Assembly (NCBI GenBank): GCA_034620365.1
Contig: JAQGEQ010000301.1
Location: forward strand, 124,001-188,000
Source: Pegea sp. RAD2-039
Lineage: Eukaryota; Chordata; Thaliacea; Salpida; Salpidae
Direction of reading: 5' to 3'
DNA length: 64,000 bases
Shown piece after piece: positions 1 through 11,781 of the stretch; positions within the stretch are counted from its first letter, which is position 1, and each line of letters starts with the position of its first letter. The notes below the pieces were generated by a model that did no database searches, had not been told where the DNA came from, and worked only from the letters and a program-made list of their open reading frames with translations. The translations under genes were made by a program, and so were the position numbers.

Positions 1-3000
1 CAGATGATATCTGCAAATCTGAAAATATTTCTATAAAAAATCAGTAAAAATTTAGAATTCAAAAAAAGTAGATTTCTTTTTAACAAATCCAAACAACTTT
101 TTCTGTTTATTTTTCGTTTCAACAGAAACTTAATTAGAACATTACAGTTTTAAAACGTTAATTTTGATGTTAAAAAATTACTTTAAATATTTTATTGTTG
201 TTGTTGAAAGTAAAAAATGGAAACATTTATTTATACTGCTTGAATAAAAACATTGAAATTCTTGTTGGTAATTAAAAAACTTCTCAATAAAAAAACTAGA
301 TCACGAATTATAAATGCTAGAGTTGACAAAAATGGCTAAATACTTGTTTGGAGTACAAAGTTTAATAAAGTTTCAACCGATTAAATTGTTGAATAAATTT
401 CCACAAACAGTTATTTAGGATATCTTCAAATACTTTAGAAACTGTTGATGTTTAGTACATAGAAATGATAGATTGTCTTGTGAGTTGTAAAAATAAATTT
501 GATTTAAACAAAAACAAAAAGTTTTGAAAATATGTTCTTTCATTTCAACAAAATAAAAGAAATGAAAATGTAGAAACGTGGTACTATATCAGTTTAATCA
601 TTTTAATAAGTTCATGCTTTTTACACTAAATCTCTTGTATTTCTGTATTGTATACTTGTATCATTTAAAATCATGTAAATTTTCGTGTACATCAGTTTTA
701 CCAAACATTAAAATGTTAGAAATTTCTTACAAGTTAAAATTTGATTAAAGTTAAAAATATAAAATCAAAATTGAAATATTTGAATTTCAATTAATTTATT
801 TAAATGTTAATTACAGTTAAAATAAATAAAAATTTAATCAATTTTTTGAAACACAAATTTGTCTGTAAGGAGAATTGAAAGTAAAAAAGCTTTTGGCAAA
901 AAGTTTGATGTTTAAGATGATGTAATCACCAAATATAATTTTTATCGCTTAATATACTTTTGTTGGTAATCTTTTGAAAGAACAAAGTTTTTTTTAAATA
1001 TTAGAAGTCATCAACTTTTTTGAGGGCTGATTAATTAATAAAATATGTTTCAAATAAAAAGATATTTTTATAATATCTAATTTCTTTTCAACAATCTAAA
1101 AGTTAATATTTGAACTTTAAAAAAATTCTGTTTTTTTACTGATTTTAATAATTGTCAAAAATATTTAAAGCGCTTTAATATCTGTAAACGTTGACAGGTC
1201 GAATTTGTAATTACAAAATTTAGTAAAACCAATAAGATTATTTACTTTTAAATGCATATGTCTAGACGTTAGCTTAATTAAATAAAATTAAGAGGCAAGT
1301 TCCGTTTTCTATCTGTAAAAAAGGCAACAATTTCAGTTTTGTTTTTTAAAGTAAATTAAATAGGAATTGATTAAGTTGTCTGCTTTTGGCTTCAGATAAA
1401 ACGCTCGAGTTCGAGAAGCTTTTTAAACGCGATATTTTAAAATATTCATTGTGACATTAATAACTGATGATTATATTTGATAAAAAGTTTAAAAAAGTTG
1501 ACATTTTGTAAATATGAAATCTTGCATGCCTCTAATCACATCAACATTTCTAGCTGCAAATACTTCAATTTGTAGAAACAAACAAACCTAATTTACCTTT
1601 TTATATTCTAACTAAATCAGAATTGTAAATCACATTAACTAGTTAATAGCTGACTAGGTGTCTTGAATAATTATTTCTGTTTGGCACGAGTCTTTGTTTT
1701 AAGTATAAACTTAACATAAAGTCGCACCTGGGTTATAACATCTCAAAATTATTTTTCGTCAAATATTCTATCGTTGAATAGAAAGGTGGCTTGTCAGAAT
1801 TTAATATTTTGATAAAGTGATAGATAAATCTATTGATAAAAAGTGAACAAGCAAAATAAACAGATCTGCGAGATTGTAATACACTTGTAAATCGCGTTCA
1901 ACTTTTACTAGACGTCAATCAAAGTGAAAGTTGTTTAATTATGTTTGCAGACATTGTTGTATGTTGTAAGCTACTTCAGTTTTCGAATAAACTACTGAAC
2001 ATTCTGTACCCTAAAAATTGACGATGTTTTGTAAATAATTAAGGAGTCAAAAACCGCTTTATCGTCTCATTAATCACTTCGCGTTTCTGTTTATCGTGAA
2101 AGAGCTTCCTTAGACGAATCGGCGCCTTGTTTCAATGGTTTTAGGGTTTTTGCTTCTTATGCAACAGCTTGATTAGCTAATACTGCTAACTACTTCAAAA
2201 GTCTTTAAAGTTTATAAGAAATAAAATAAATAAGATATAAGAATAAATTAAATAATTTTTCTTTGAGAAGATAATATTATCAGTAAAAGTAGAAAGATTG
2301 CAAAAGTAGGCGACTGCTGGCGGCGCGGTTGTTGCTGTACATCTGACTGCGTTCCAGTAATTAGATTTAGTCTGATAGTTCGATTATAAACACATTGGGA
2401 TAAATTGTTTCAATGAAAAAGTCTTCAAAAGATGATAGATCAACTTCAATAAAACTTTAGTGTTAGAAAGAGCAGCTTTTATAAGTACTCAATGAAACAT
2501 ACCAGAAGAAAACAGCGAGGATTATCATGAAATTAAAACACCAAAAACTTACAGAGAAGTTCCGGTTTCAATTCAACGGATTTTGACTTTTGGATCTTTT
2601 AAAAGATTAAAAAACTTCAAATATTAATTATTAAAGTCGAAATCTTCACTAACTTGTAGAAAATTCGTATTTCTCGTCACATTTAGGATTGATTGCAGTT
2701 CAGCGTTTAATCTGAAAGAATTTTACTGAAGATTATAAAGAGAACATAATAAGTAATTTTGATGCTTGAATGTCGGCAAGCTTTCATATAAGTTGGGCGT
2801 GGCTTTTATAATAATGTTCAAACAAATAAACTCGTCTGCACGTTCTATGATTGTTCTTCTTTCACCAACTACTCAATTGTTCGTTCTAATCATCTTTCTG
2901 TGATCTTACAAATCATCTAACTTTTAGGATACTTGCAAAGTATTTACTCCTTGAAATAACAGATTTCTGTAATCCATCTCTTTGCTTTGATACAGTGGTA

Positions 3001-6000
3001 AGAAATTGCTGATCAGCGGCAAGTTTTTTGTTTTATGATCATCTTGAACAATTTTTAAAATAGAAAAACTTGTTTACACTTCACTAAAAGTCAAATACTC
3101 TGCAGTTGGATTCGATTTTTACAAAATAGATTCACAAACATTTCAGAATTATTTGCAAAAACTTTAGATGAAATCTATTTTAATTTTTCCAATCGCAACC
3201 TTATTTTTCAATTAAGGAACATCTTAATACTAAATTTGAAATCTTTTTAATTTCTTTAAAACAATTTTTTTATTTTTATGGAATTTCAAATATTATGTTT
3301 TTGAATGCATAAGTAAACTACAATTTCAATATGACAGCTTTTCCTGCAAACTTTTTGTCATTGCTTTTGTTTCAGCAGCTTACATTTACTTGATTCATTA
3401 TTCGATTTATTTTGATGATTTTATGACATAAAAAGGTCAAGATACGAAATAATGAAAACTATTTTTAAATTGCTCAACAATATTTGCAGATGTAGGTTGT
3501 TCAGATAAATATTTTCTTTTTGAGGTTATTTTAAAAGTGGAAATAAACGCAAGTTTAAAAATTCCATATTTCTATTTGTTTTGTAATTAAGCTGACATTT
3601 GCTCATTTACAAACATTCCATTTTCCAACAAAAATTTGAACTTTTGAAATTAATTATTAAAAACTTAAATTAGAAATTCAAATCTAATCTTTTGTTATTC
3701 AATTAAAGCTCCATAAATTTCTGATTTTCTAAACGGAGAAATTCTGAGTTGAATGTGACTTTGTAGCAAGAATGAGGATTATTTATTTGCTTTCTTCGCT
3801 TAGATACAAAATATTTACATTTTACCCTCACCAATGGAATGATCTATTTAAGAATGAAGCTTAAAAATTTATCAAAAACTTATTTCTGCCAACTTCATAT
3901 AAAACTTAATCAGAATATTTTTTTGTTTGAAGAAATCTATTTCCATTTCTACTGTGATTGGTGATGTTTAATTAGCAGTCTTCTTTGTGAAGCTGATAAT
4001 CAAAGATTAGATTTGATGATAATCTTTAGAATTTTATGCAATCAAATATTTTTAATGCAGAAATAGTTTATTTGAAAAATCTTAAACCACTCATATCACA
4101 GCTGTGTTTTCTTAAATAACAACAAAGAAGAAATCTCTCCTTATAATTAACTTCTTGTTGCTTTGTAATGAGCAAAATGAGATGAAAAAGACGTTGCCTT
4201 GATTTTATCTGAAAAAATTCGAAATCATTTGAAGTTAAAGTCTAATTGTTCATCAAAATAAACTAAAACAGAAAAATATCAATTAGTAGGTTGCCTGGTT
4301 GCTAAGCATCATCAGATCGCGTCACTTTACAAGCATCACTAGATAATGATCTTATAAGTCATGAATCAGAGTAAATGATGAAGATTAACAAACCCCGATT
4401 TGTGGTGAAGTTCAAATCAAACTAAAAAGTTGTTTTGAGAAACGAATAAATGTTCCAATCTCAAAAATTAACTTATCTACTAATCGTCAAACTTTACAAA
4501 TCACAAATTACTAATAACAGATCGAGTATTTTGTCAAAGTTTAGTGACGTCATCGTCATCTAATTACAGCTCGTCGGAGACTTGAAAGTTTTTGTTGAAT
4601 TTCTAAAAATATTTTCACTTCATCATCAACAGGCTTTTTGAAATTTCGTCTTTTAAACTTCTAGCTTCGATTTCATCAAAAGTAATTGAAACAAGGTGAA
4701 GTTGAAGCGACTGAAATAAAGTTTCCGTGAAATATGGATGAAAATATTTTTTAAATTTCTCATCTAATCATTAAAAGAATATTTTTATAGATTTTAACAA
4801 TTTTGTTAGATGAACTTGTTTTTGAATAAAAGTTGTTCTTCGATGGAAGTGAATGGTTTTTGAGACCTTACTGTGAGTGAAACCAATTTAAAGTTAGAAG
4901 ATTAAATACTTCTTATTACAAGAATAAGATTTGAAGTTTTGTTTTTTCAGATTTTACTACCAGAATGCAAATCTATTTTTGATGTAATTTTTGTGAAAAG
5001 AATTCGTAAAATTTGTTTTTTAAATTAATAGAATTTTAAATTTGATGAAAAGAAGACTTCAGCTCAACAAATGAAGATGAATTATAAGATGAAGAACAAA
5101 CTGTTGGATCTCAATCATGAAACAGTAAGACTTCAACATATAAATTTGAAACTTTTTAATTTGAACTTTTTTTATTACTTTAAAAGTGAATTTGTAAAAA
5201 TTGAGGTGAAAATAAAGATTTGAAAATTAATTTGAAGATAAATGACTCAAACATCTGTCGTTGACGTCAACTTGAGTGAATCACTACTTGACTCAAGTGA
5301 AAGTTGACTCTGGCACGTTCTTAGCGTCTCAATGAATAGATTGACGCCGATTTTGTAAATATTAAATACTTGACATCACAATCAAAAATGATTTTCAAAA
5401 AACTTTTCGTTTTTCTCGACAAGCAAAGGCGGCAATATACGTTTTCTGGTTAGATATATAAATCATCAAAACCAGAAAGTCAATAATCTGTTGCAAGTAA
5501 ATTTGCACCAAAATTTTATCAACTTTATACAGCTAAATGAAAACCAAAACAGGAAGAAAAAAATCTGATAAAACATGAAGAAAATTGAAATATAATTAAA
5601 ATTTAACTTCGAAAAGTTATGATATTTTAATACTTTTGAAATGACTGATGAAATAGTCATCAGAAAATATTACAAAAGTATTGATGCCAAAATCAGTTTC
5701 AACAAAACAACCGCTTTTCTTACACAGGTGTTTAAATATTTCATCAGAAACAAACGTGAAGTCATCAAATTGAAAATCTAACAATTGAAGCAACAAGACG
5801 ATTTTAGCTGAAGAATTGTTGATTTGCCACTAAGTCTTTAGAACTTTTAATTTTTTGTAATTTAAAATAAATCTGAAATTAGAAGTTTTTAAAGAAGAAA
5901 CTTCAAACTTTTTGAGATTATTTAATAATTTGTCAAAAATTCAACATTTTTTTAAAAGAAAATTCAACAATTTTTATCTAAATATCAGGATTATAGATCT

Positions 6001-8100
6001 TCACAAATTTCAAATTCTTATTCAATTAAAATCCCCCCAAAAAATAAAAACGTTTTTCCCGTTTATTTTTTGTGGCGTTAGACATCAAAAATTTGAAAAA
6101 AATTTCACCAAATTGTGAAGTTTTGAAACTCAGATAAGTTTTGTTTATAAAAATATTCGAAAAAAAAACTTTCATTTAATTGTTAAATTAATCGTAGAAA
6201 AAAATTCAAACTGATCTATAAATATTTATGTTAAAAATAAAACTGTCTTTTGACTAAAATAATTCATATTGATGTTTAAGTTAAACATTCATAGAAATAC
6301 TGATGTAGAAGTGATTGAAATTATAAATAAAAAAAGTTATAGACAAATTAATTTTATTTGATATTATCAAAAGACAGTTAACTGCCTTCACCTTTCCATT
6401 TTATAACAAATATAATTGAATAAAATTATTCAAATTTTTTTCTTTAATTTATTCAATACAAGCTGGTTTTGTTGTCTATCAAAACTATATTAAACTAAAC
6501 AAATAATTGTTAGTTTTATTTAAAATTTAGTTCTAAAATTGTTAAGCCATCTGCATTTGTGCCAGCAGCACTAAAAACATTTCATTTCTTTACAACAGAA
6601 CATTTGATTAACTTTCAAAATTTATAAAACATTTTTTTTCAACGGTTTTAATCTGAAATAAAAATAACTTTTCACTTTTCTTCAATCATTTGTAAATAAG
6701 CAAAAATACTTTTTGAAAAATTGTAGATTAAGTCATCAGCAACAGATTGCAGAAAATTTGATGAAAATTTATTCGGTTTGCAAACATTTTTTTTATATTT
6801 AATTAGGGAGCTTGTAGAATGGTGTGGTTTGAAAAAAACAAATAAATTTTGATGAAAACTCATCAAGCTTGTTGCTGGATGTTCGAACAAGGAATGAAAC
6901 ATGTTTTTTTGTAAGTTGGGTATTTCCACGAATTGATTATTTTAGACGGCAACAAAACGAATGTTATTGTTAATCGAACAATCAAATCGATATTTACACA
7001 AATCAGAGATCTTATGAAACCAAATCACCATCAAAAATCTTCTTCTAGTGAAGCACAACGTAACGCCGTCGGCAATTCTTCTCACTCCTTCAAGTTTTCG
7101 TCGTTTTTTGTAACCATTGAAAAAATTTGTTTCAAAATTTCACAAATAAATGTTGATGATTTGAAATAGTTGGTTTAATGAGTAGTTTTCACATGAAAAA
7201 GTAAAATAATAATCAATAAAATGATTGAACAGCTCTTGCAAGTCACAAAATTAAAAATTGAACAACTTAATGAGATTATTTTAGGAGGTATGCTTTATAT
7301 AATGACAGATTAATCTTCTTGTGTTTATTCTGATAACAAATTCTTTATATCTTTTGTTAGAAATCAAAATAAAATTTCTAAAAAACAAATATTTATAGAA
7401 AACTTTGAAAAGTTTTAGAGATAAATTGATGATAAATAACAGTCGAAGTTACTTTTGCTAATATTCGAAATATAGAAAGTTATGGTTTCAAGACCTTTAA
7501 AAACAAACTGAAAACAGATTGAAAAGATTAAGATAATCTACAATTGATCTTCTAAGTTCAATTTAAGTATTTGAAAATTTTCGAAACTTTTTAAATTGTT
7601 CATCTTTTCAGATAGCAGAAGACGATTCAGAAAGATTTGAAAATATTGAAATATGATAAGTTGAAAATTCATAGCTACAAAAATAAGTTATTTTTTACTT
7701 TTGGTATGTTAATTCAGGTCACTATTTTTCGCCCGCAAACAATTGCTCCATTTAAATCTAACCTTCAACATCAACCATTCATCAATCTCCGCATTTATTT
7801 GTTGCCACATAAGAAACAAAAAAACGAACGATGACGTAATTGCTTCTCGGTGTCCCAGGGTATTGATTACAAATCAATTTGAAAGTGATGTTTGAACTTT
7901 GAGATATTTTTAGCATAAGTGACTCCGTAATAGCGGAGAGTCAAATACTTTTCTAATTAATTTCAAATTATCTCATTTTCGAAAAAAAAATTTCTTGAGT
8001 CATGAAAAAGTCAACTGAAGTCAAGGAGACTAATCCCAATCAAGATTAATTAAAGAAGTTTTGAGGTCAAGTAAGATACTGACCACTCGCTTGCTGTCAG
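1..8100. other. AT-rich intergenic DNA, no confident gene
   Basis: Long A/T-rich sequence with many homopolymer runs and stop codons in all frames. I see no recognisable protein domain, tRNA or snRNA. A short GC-rich patch lies at about 2307-2355, but it has no coding support. One weak exon candidate, at 6946-7169, is listed separately. Part of this stretch lies downstream of SoxE (minus strand) and could hold long-range regulatory DNA; that is inference only. Confidence 0.6.
6946..7169 (+). CDS. possible orphan exon, unknown protein
   Basis: After an acceptor-like sequence (GATTATTTTAG, ending at 6945) the frame stays open for 74 codons to a TAG at 7167-7169. The middle (about 7020-7110) is visibly less AT-rich than its surroundings and encodes a Ser/His/Asn-rich stretch (KSSSSEAQRNAVGNSSHS). 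No start codon, upstream exon or family was recognised. It could be a terminal exon of a gene with distant exons, or simply a chance open frame. Confidence 0.17.
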
Positions 8101-8175
8101 ACCAACAATCCTCATCCTCATCTTTGAATCTTTGAATCTTCACTTGTCATCAAGAAAGAAAATGTTTTTTCTCAG

Positions 8176-8361
8176 TTTGAAATCGATCACGAAGATGAGG
8201 ATCACGAAGATGAAGATCACGAAGATGAAGATCACGAAGATGAAGATCACATTGATGAAGATCACAACAAGGAGGATCACGAAGATGAGGATCACGAAGA
8301 TGAAGATCACGAAGATGAAGATCACAACAAGGAAGATCACAAAGATGAAGATCAACTCTGA
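8176..8361 (+). CDS. possible His/Asp/Glu repeat exon
   Basis: A sequence that reads as a splice acceptor (TGTTTTTTCTCAG) ends at 8175. From 8176 one frame is open for 61 codons to TGA at 8359-8361. It reads FEIDH followed by repeats of the pentapeptide EDEDH, with variants IDEDH and NKEDH, and ends in DEDQL. A peptide of alternating acidic residues and histidines would be expected to bind divalent metal ions. The caveat is strong: the underlying 15-bp tandem repeat has no stop in most frames on either strand, so the open frame is not by itself evidence of coding. No upstream exon was identified. Confidence 0.18.
   Translation, partial: FEIDHEDEDHEDEDHEDEDHEDEDHIDEDHNKEDHEDEDHEDEDHEDEDHNKEDHKDEDQL
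8191..8355. repeat. 15-bp minisatellite, 11 copies (GAAGATGAAGATCAC)
   Basis: Eleven tandem copies of GAAGATGAAGATCAC, with variants in which GAA becomes GAG, CACGAAGAT becomes CACATTGAT, or CACGAAGAT becomes CACAACAAG. The unit length is a multiple of three and copies differ only by substitutions, so every frame is preserved. The core GATGAAGATCA recurs in the 17-bp array inside DNAJC1 near 46.2-46.7 kb. Confidence 0.95.
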
Positions 8362-8477
8362 CGGATTCTTCTCACTTCGGAGTCTTCACTTTTCCACTTT
8401 TTAAATACCTTCCGACACAAATTACTCAATAAGAAGATAGTCTTCAACCGAATATAACCAATTACAAGTTGAGGTGC

Positions 8478-8841
8478 GGTCCACCCTACTCTGGTCCACC
8501 CTACTCTGGTCCACCCTACTCTGGTCCACCCTATTCTGGTCCACCCTATTCTGGTCAGGTCATATTCTGGTCCCGTCCTATTCTGGTCCCGTCCTATTCT
8601 GGTCACGTTCTATTCTGGTCCCGTCCTATTCTGGTCCCGTCCTATTCTGGTCATGTCCTATTCTGGTCATGTCCTATTCTGGTCACGTCCTATTCTGGTC
8701 CCGTCCTATTCTGGTCATGTCCTATTCTGGTCCCGTCCTATTCTGGTCATGTCCTATTCTGGTCATGTCCTATTCTGGTCACGTCCTATTCTGGTCCCGT
8801 CCTATTCTGGTCATGTCCTATTCTGGTCACGTCCTATTTCT
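8478..8841. repeat. 15/16-bp GC-richer minisatellite
   Basis: Five 15-bp units (GGTCCACCCTACTCT, then GGTCCACCCTATTCT) run from 8478 to 8552. They are followed from 8553 by 18 units of 16 bp, consensus GGTCCCGTCCTATTCT. The 16-bp units vary mainly at two positions (CCCG, CACG, CATG). Some CATG units look like CpG decay of CACG. The one-base change of unit length makes the translated frame rotate in the second part, which argues against a coding role for the whole array. Plus-strand units are poor in A. Confidence 0.95.
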
Positions 8842-11781
8842 GAGAGTTCAAGACCACTTGACCACTTTCAACTAAAGAAGCGAAACTATTGACACAAATT
8901 TGTAAACTTCAAAGCTAGTTTGATTAATTCAAAACATCAAATCGAAGCTAGAACGCGAGAAACGCGTGATTCGTTGCTAGTCAACGAACGACTCGAGACG
9001 TATTTAGTCGCCTGCGGCATTGTAACTGATTAAATAAAATCCAAAGCTTAATGCTCTTTTCTGTCACTTGTCTGAAGACTTGAAAATTTAAAGAGTTTGG
9101 AGATTTAAATGTTGAAAAATGATTGATGAAGAAACTTCACATTTGAAGCATACGAAGTAATTGGTGTTTTAAGATCAGTATAAATTGTTTAAAGTATTTT
9201 TAAGCCCTGTATATTTTCATTTGTCAATCTACAGACGTAACCACTGCAAATTACTGCAAATTAACACTTCAAACTTCATTTCTTTATTATATAGAAGGCC
9301 GATCAATTGCAACTAAAGACCATGAAAAGAACAAACATTTAAGCCGCCACAAATTTGAGGGTTTCGAAAATTAGAAAGTTGTTGTGTTTCTGTAAAACAA
9401 AAAAATAAAAATTCAAATTTTTAGAAAAGAAATCAAACATTTATAATTTTTGGATCACTAAAGTCCAAGAAAGTCTTTCTTTAAAAGATATTTTCTCATC
9501 AAAAACGATTGAATTCATGAAATAAAAGTTTGGACGTTGAAAAAGGACATTGACATTCTGAAATTATTCGAGCGTTTACCTCAGCTACGCATCATCTGCT
9601 AGAGATGACTGCGTGACATTTTTTCTTTTCTTTTTACTCTTAATTCTGAGTTTTCAAACCTGTTTATGATTAGCTTGTAAATTACGCATCTATGATGATT
9701 CATATTCGGTGTTTTGTCACAAATTCAAAAGTTAATAAATTGATGTTTCTTTGTACTTTTTGCGATTTATATTTTCATATTAAGATGAAGAACTCTACTT
9801 TAGATTTGATGTTTGATTCAATGTGACATTATCAGATTTAGAAGCTCAAAACTGATAACTTGACATTACAAATTGGCGTTTTACTTGAATGGTTAACTAA
9901 AATGTTTGCTTTTCTATGAATATCATTTTCATTAAAAATAAAATTCAAACTTTTATATTTGCAGCTTCACGATTTCGTGTTTTTTATCTTCTATCAACTC
10001 TTTCAAACTGTTTCTTCTTCATCACAAAAATCCATCCAATTTTCATTTTGAAAAATATTAATATGACCGATTAGAATGTTTTTATTTCCAAGTGAATGAT
10101 TTTGAAGGGAAGGATTTGCTCCAAATTTCGAACATTTCAAATAGAAGTTGATTAATAGGTTATTCAAAATTAATTCATAAATCGATTTAATTGACGTTTT
10201 AACAAAAAAAGGCTTCACTACCAAAGAGCAAAAAAGCTTTTATTTGAAAACATTACAACATAATTGAACTTGCTTCTTTATCATTTACTAAAGTTATATA
10301 ATCGAAAGAAGAATATTTAATTTGAAAAGATGTAATTGACATACCGAAATAACTGCACAACTATTATCTCCGCTACTTTACTTTCCACTGGAAAATCCTT
10401 TCAACTTCTTCAAAAATATTCTTAACTTTGTGGAAAGATGTGAATTTCCGCCAAATTTCGTCGAAGATTTCAAATAGAAAAACAAAGATACGTTTACTAA
10501 TATATCTTTGATGAGCTCTTAAAAGATACAATTTCGTTTTAATACAACTGAAGCTATTATAGATGTTATTTGTTTATGGCAAGAAGCAAAAATGCCTGAG
10601 GAAGCTTAAGGGTGCATTAGAGATATTTATAAGTATGACTTCATCATTATTTCTTTTTATCTTTCTGCTTTCGTTTCTCTTTTTTTTCTTTTTTGAAGCG
10701 CTGCGTTTTTGTGAGCGTTTTTAGGGTAGAAAATCTTTGCAAAACTTTGATAGTATCATTCTTATATCAGCTGATAACTTATAAAGAGCTTGTTATGTTG
10801 AACTGAACATTTTTGAGGCTTACTCTATTTGCAAGCTTCACAGGAATTAAGGCGAAATAATTAACCAAAGTCGAACTTCTGCTAGATAATGAACATCAAA
10901 ACCACTTCTGCTATTTAACTTTTACCAAACTACAAAATTTTTTGCTCAAATATTTTCTGCTAATAACTTTAAATGTTTTTCTTCAACTGATGCTTTAAAT
11001 GTTGAGTTAAAAATCTGTCTTTTATGTTATAAACTGACTAATTTAAAAACGGAATCACATCATGTAAAGAATTCATGGCTAAGGCCACAGTTTCAGGTCA
11101 TGTTGTTATAAAAATGAAAAATACAAGTAAAACGCTTTACCAAACAACAACATAAATATCAGCTGTTGACAATAAAACACAACAGCAAATAGAAAGTTGG
11201 TGAAAAGAATCAGATGAGGATTTCAATCAAAGATTCCAATTTCATATAAAGAGTTCGTTTGTGTTTGTCGCTCTTCACCAAATAAAAACAATATAAATAA
11301 GCGGAGAAAAACAAAACCTTCTCGCGTTGTGTTCAACATTCATCTAATTGTGTCTCAATCAACAACTAGTTTTGGCATTTTGAAAGTGTTTTTTAAAGCG
11401 TGCGGCCTGTACATGAATCGTGCTGAGTTTTATGCTACACAAAGTAAATCTTTAGATTCGAATGAGATAAGAACGAATCAAGTGAATTAGAAGCATGCAG
11501 GCATTCAAGCTAGAAAGTGTGTCTTGCTCATCAGATGAGTTGCAAATAAAGAAAAAGAATACTGGATAAGAAACTAATTAGTAATGAGATATCAGAAAGA
11601 CACAAAATAAAGAAAAGTAAAGAAAATTGAAAAACGGAACATTTGAATGTTGTTTCGTTGAAGTTCTCCTTCGAATGTGTCATCCGATTGAAGAGAAACA
11701 CGAGATGTAGTCCCCTTTATTCAGTTGATATTGACTTTTTCACAAATCTCAACCTGACAAGTTACGTTGAACTGTCACTGA
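8842..11781. other. AT-rich DNA downstream of SoxE
   Basis: No gene was recognised. The part next to 11782 probably contains the SoxE 3' UTR, but I could not fix a poly(A) site. A slightly GC-richer patch at about 8945-9020 and short non-AT-rich pieces around 11.33-11.45 kb have no coding support. Confidence 0.5.

Noticed and set aside
8469-8892. Open frames with GPPYSGPPYS or WSRPILVPSYSG repeats
   Set aside because: These come from the 15/16-bp minisatellite. The change from 15- to 16-bp units rotates the frame and no splice or start signal supports translation.
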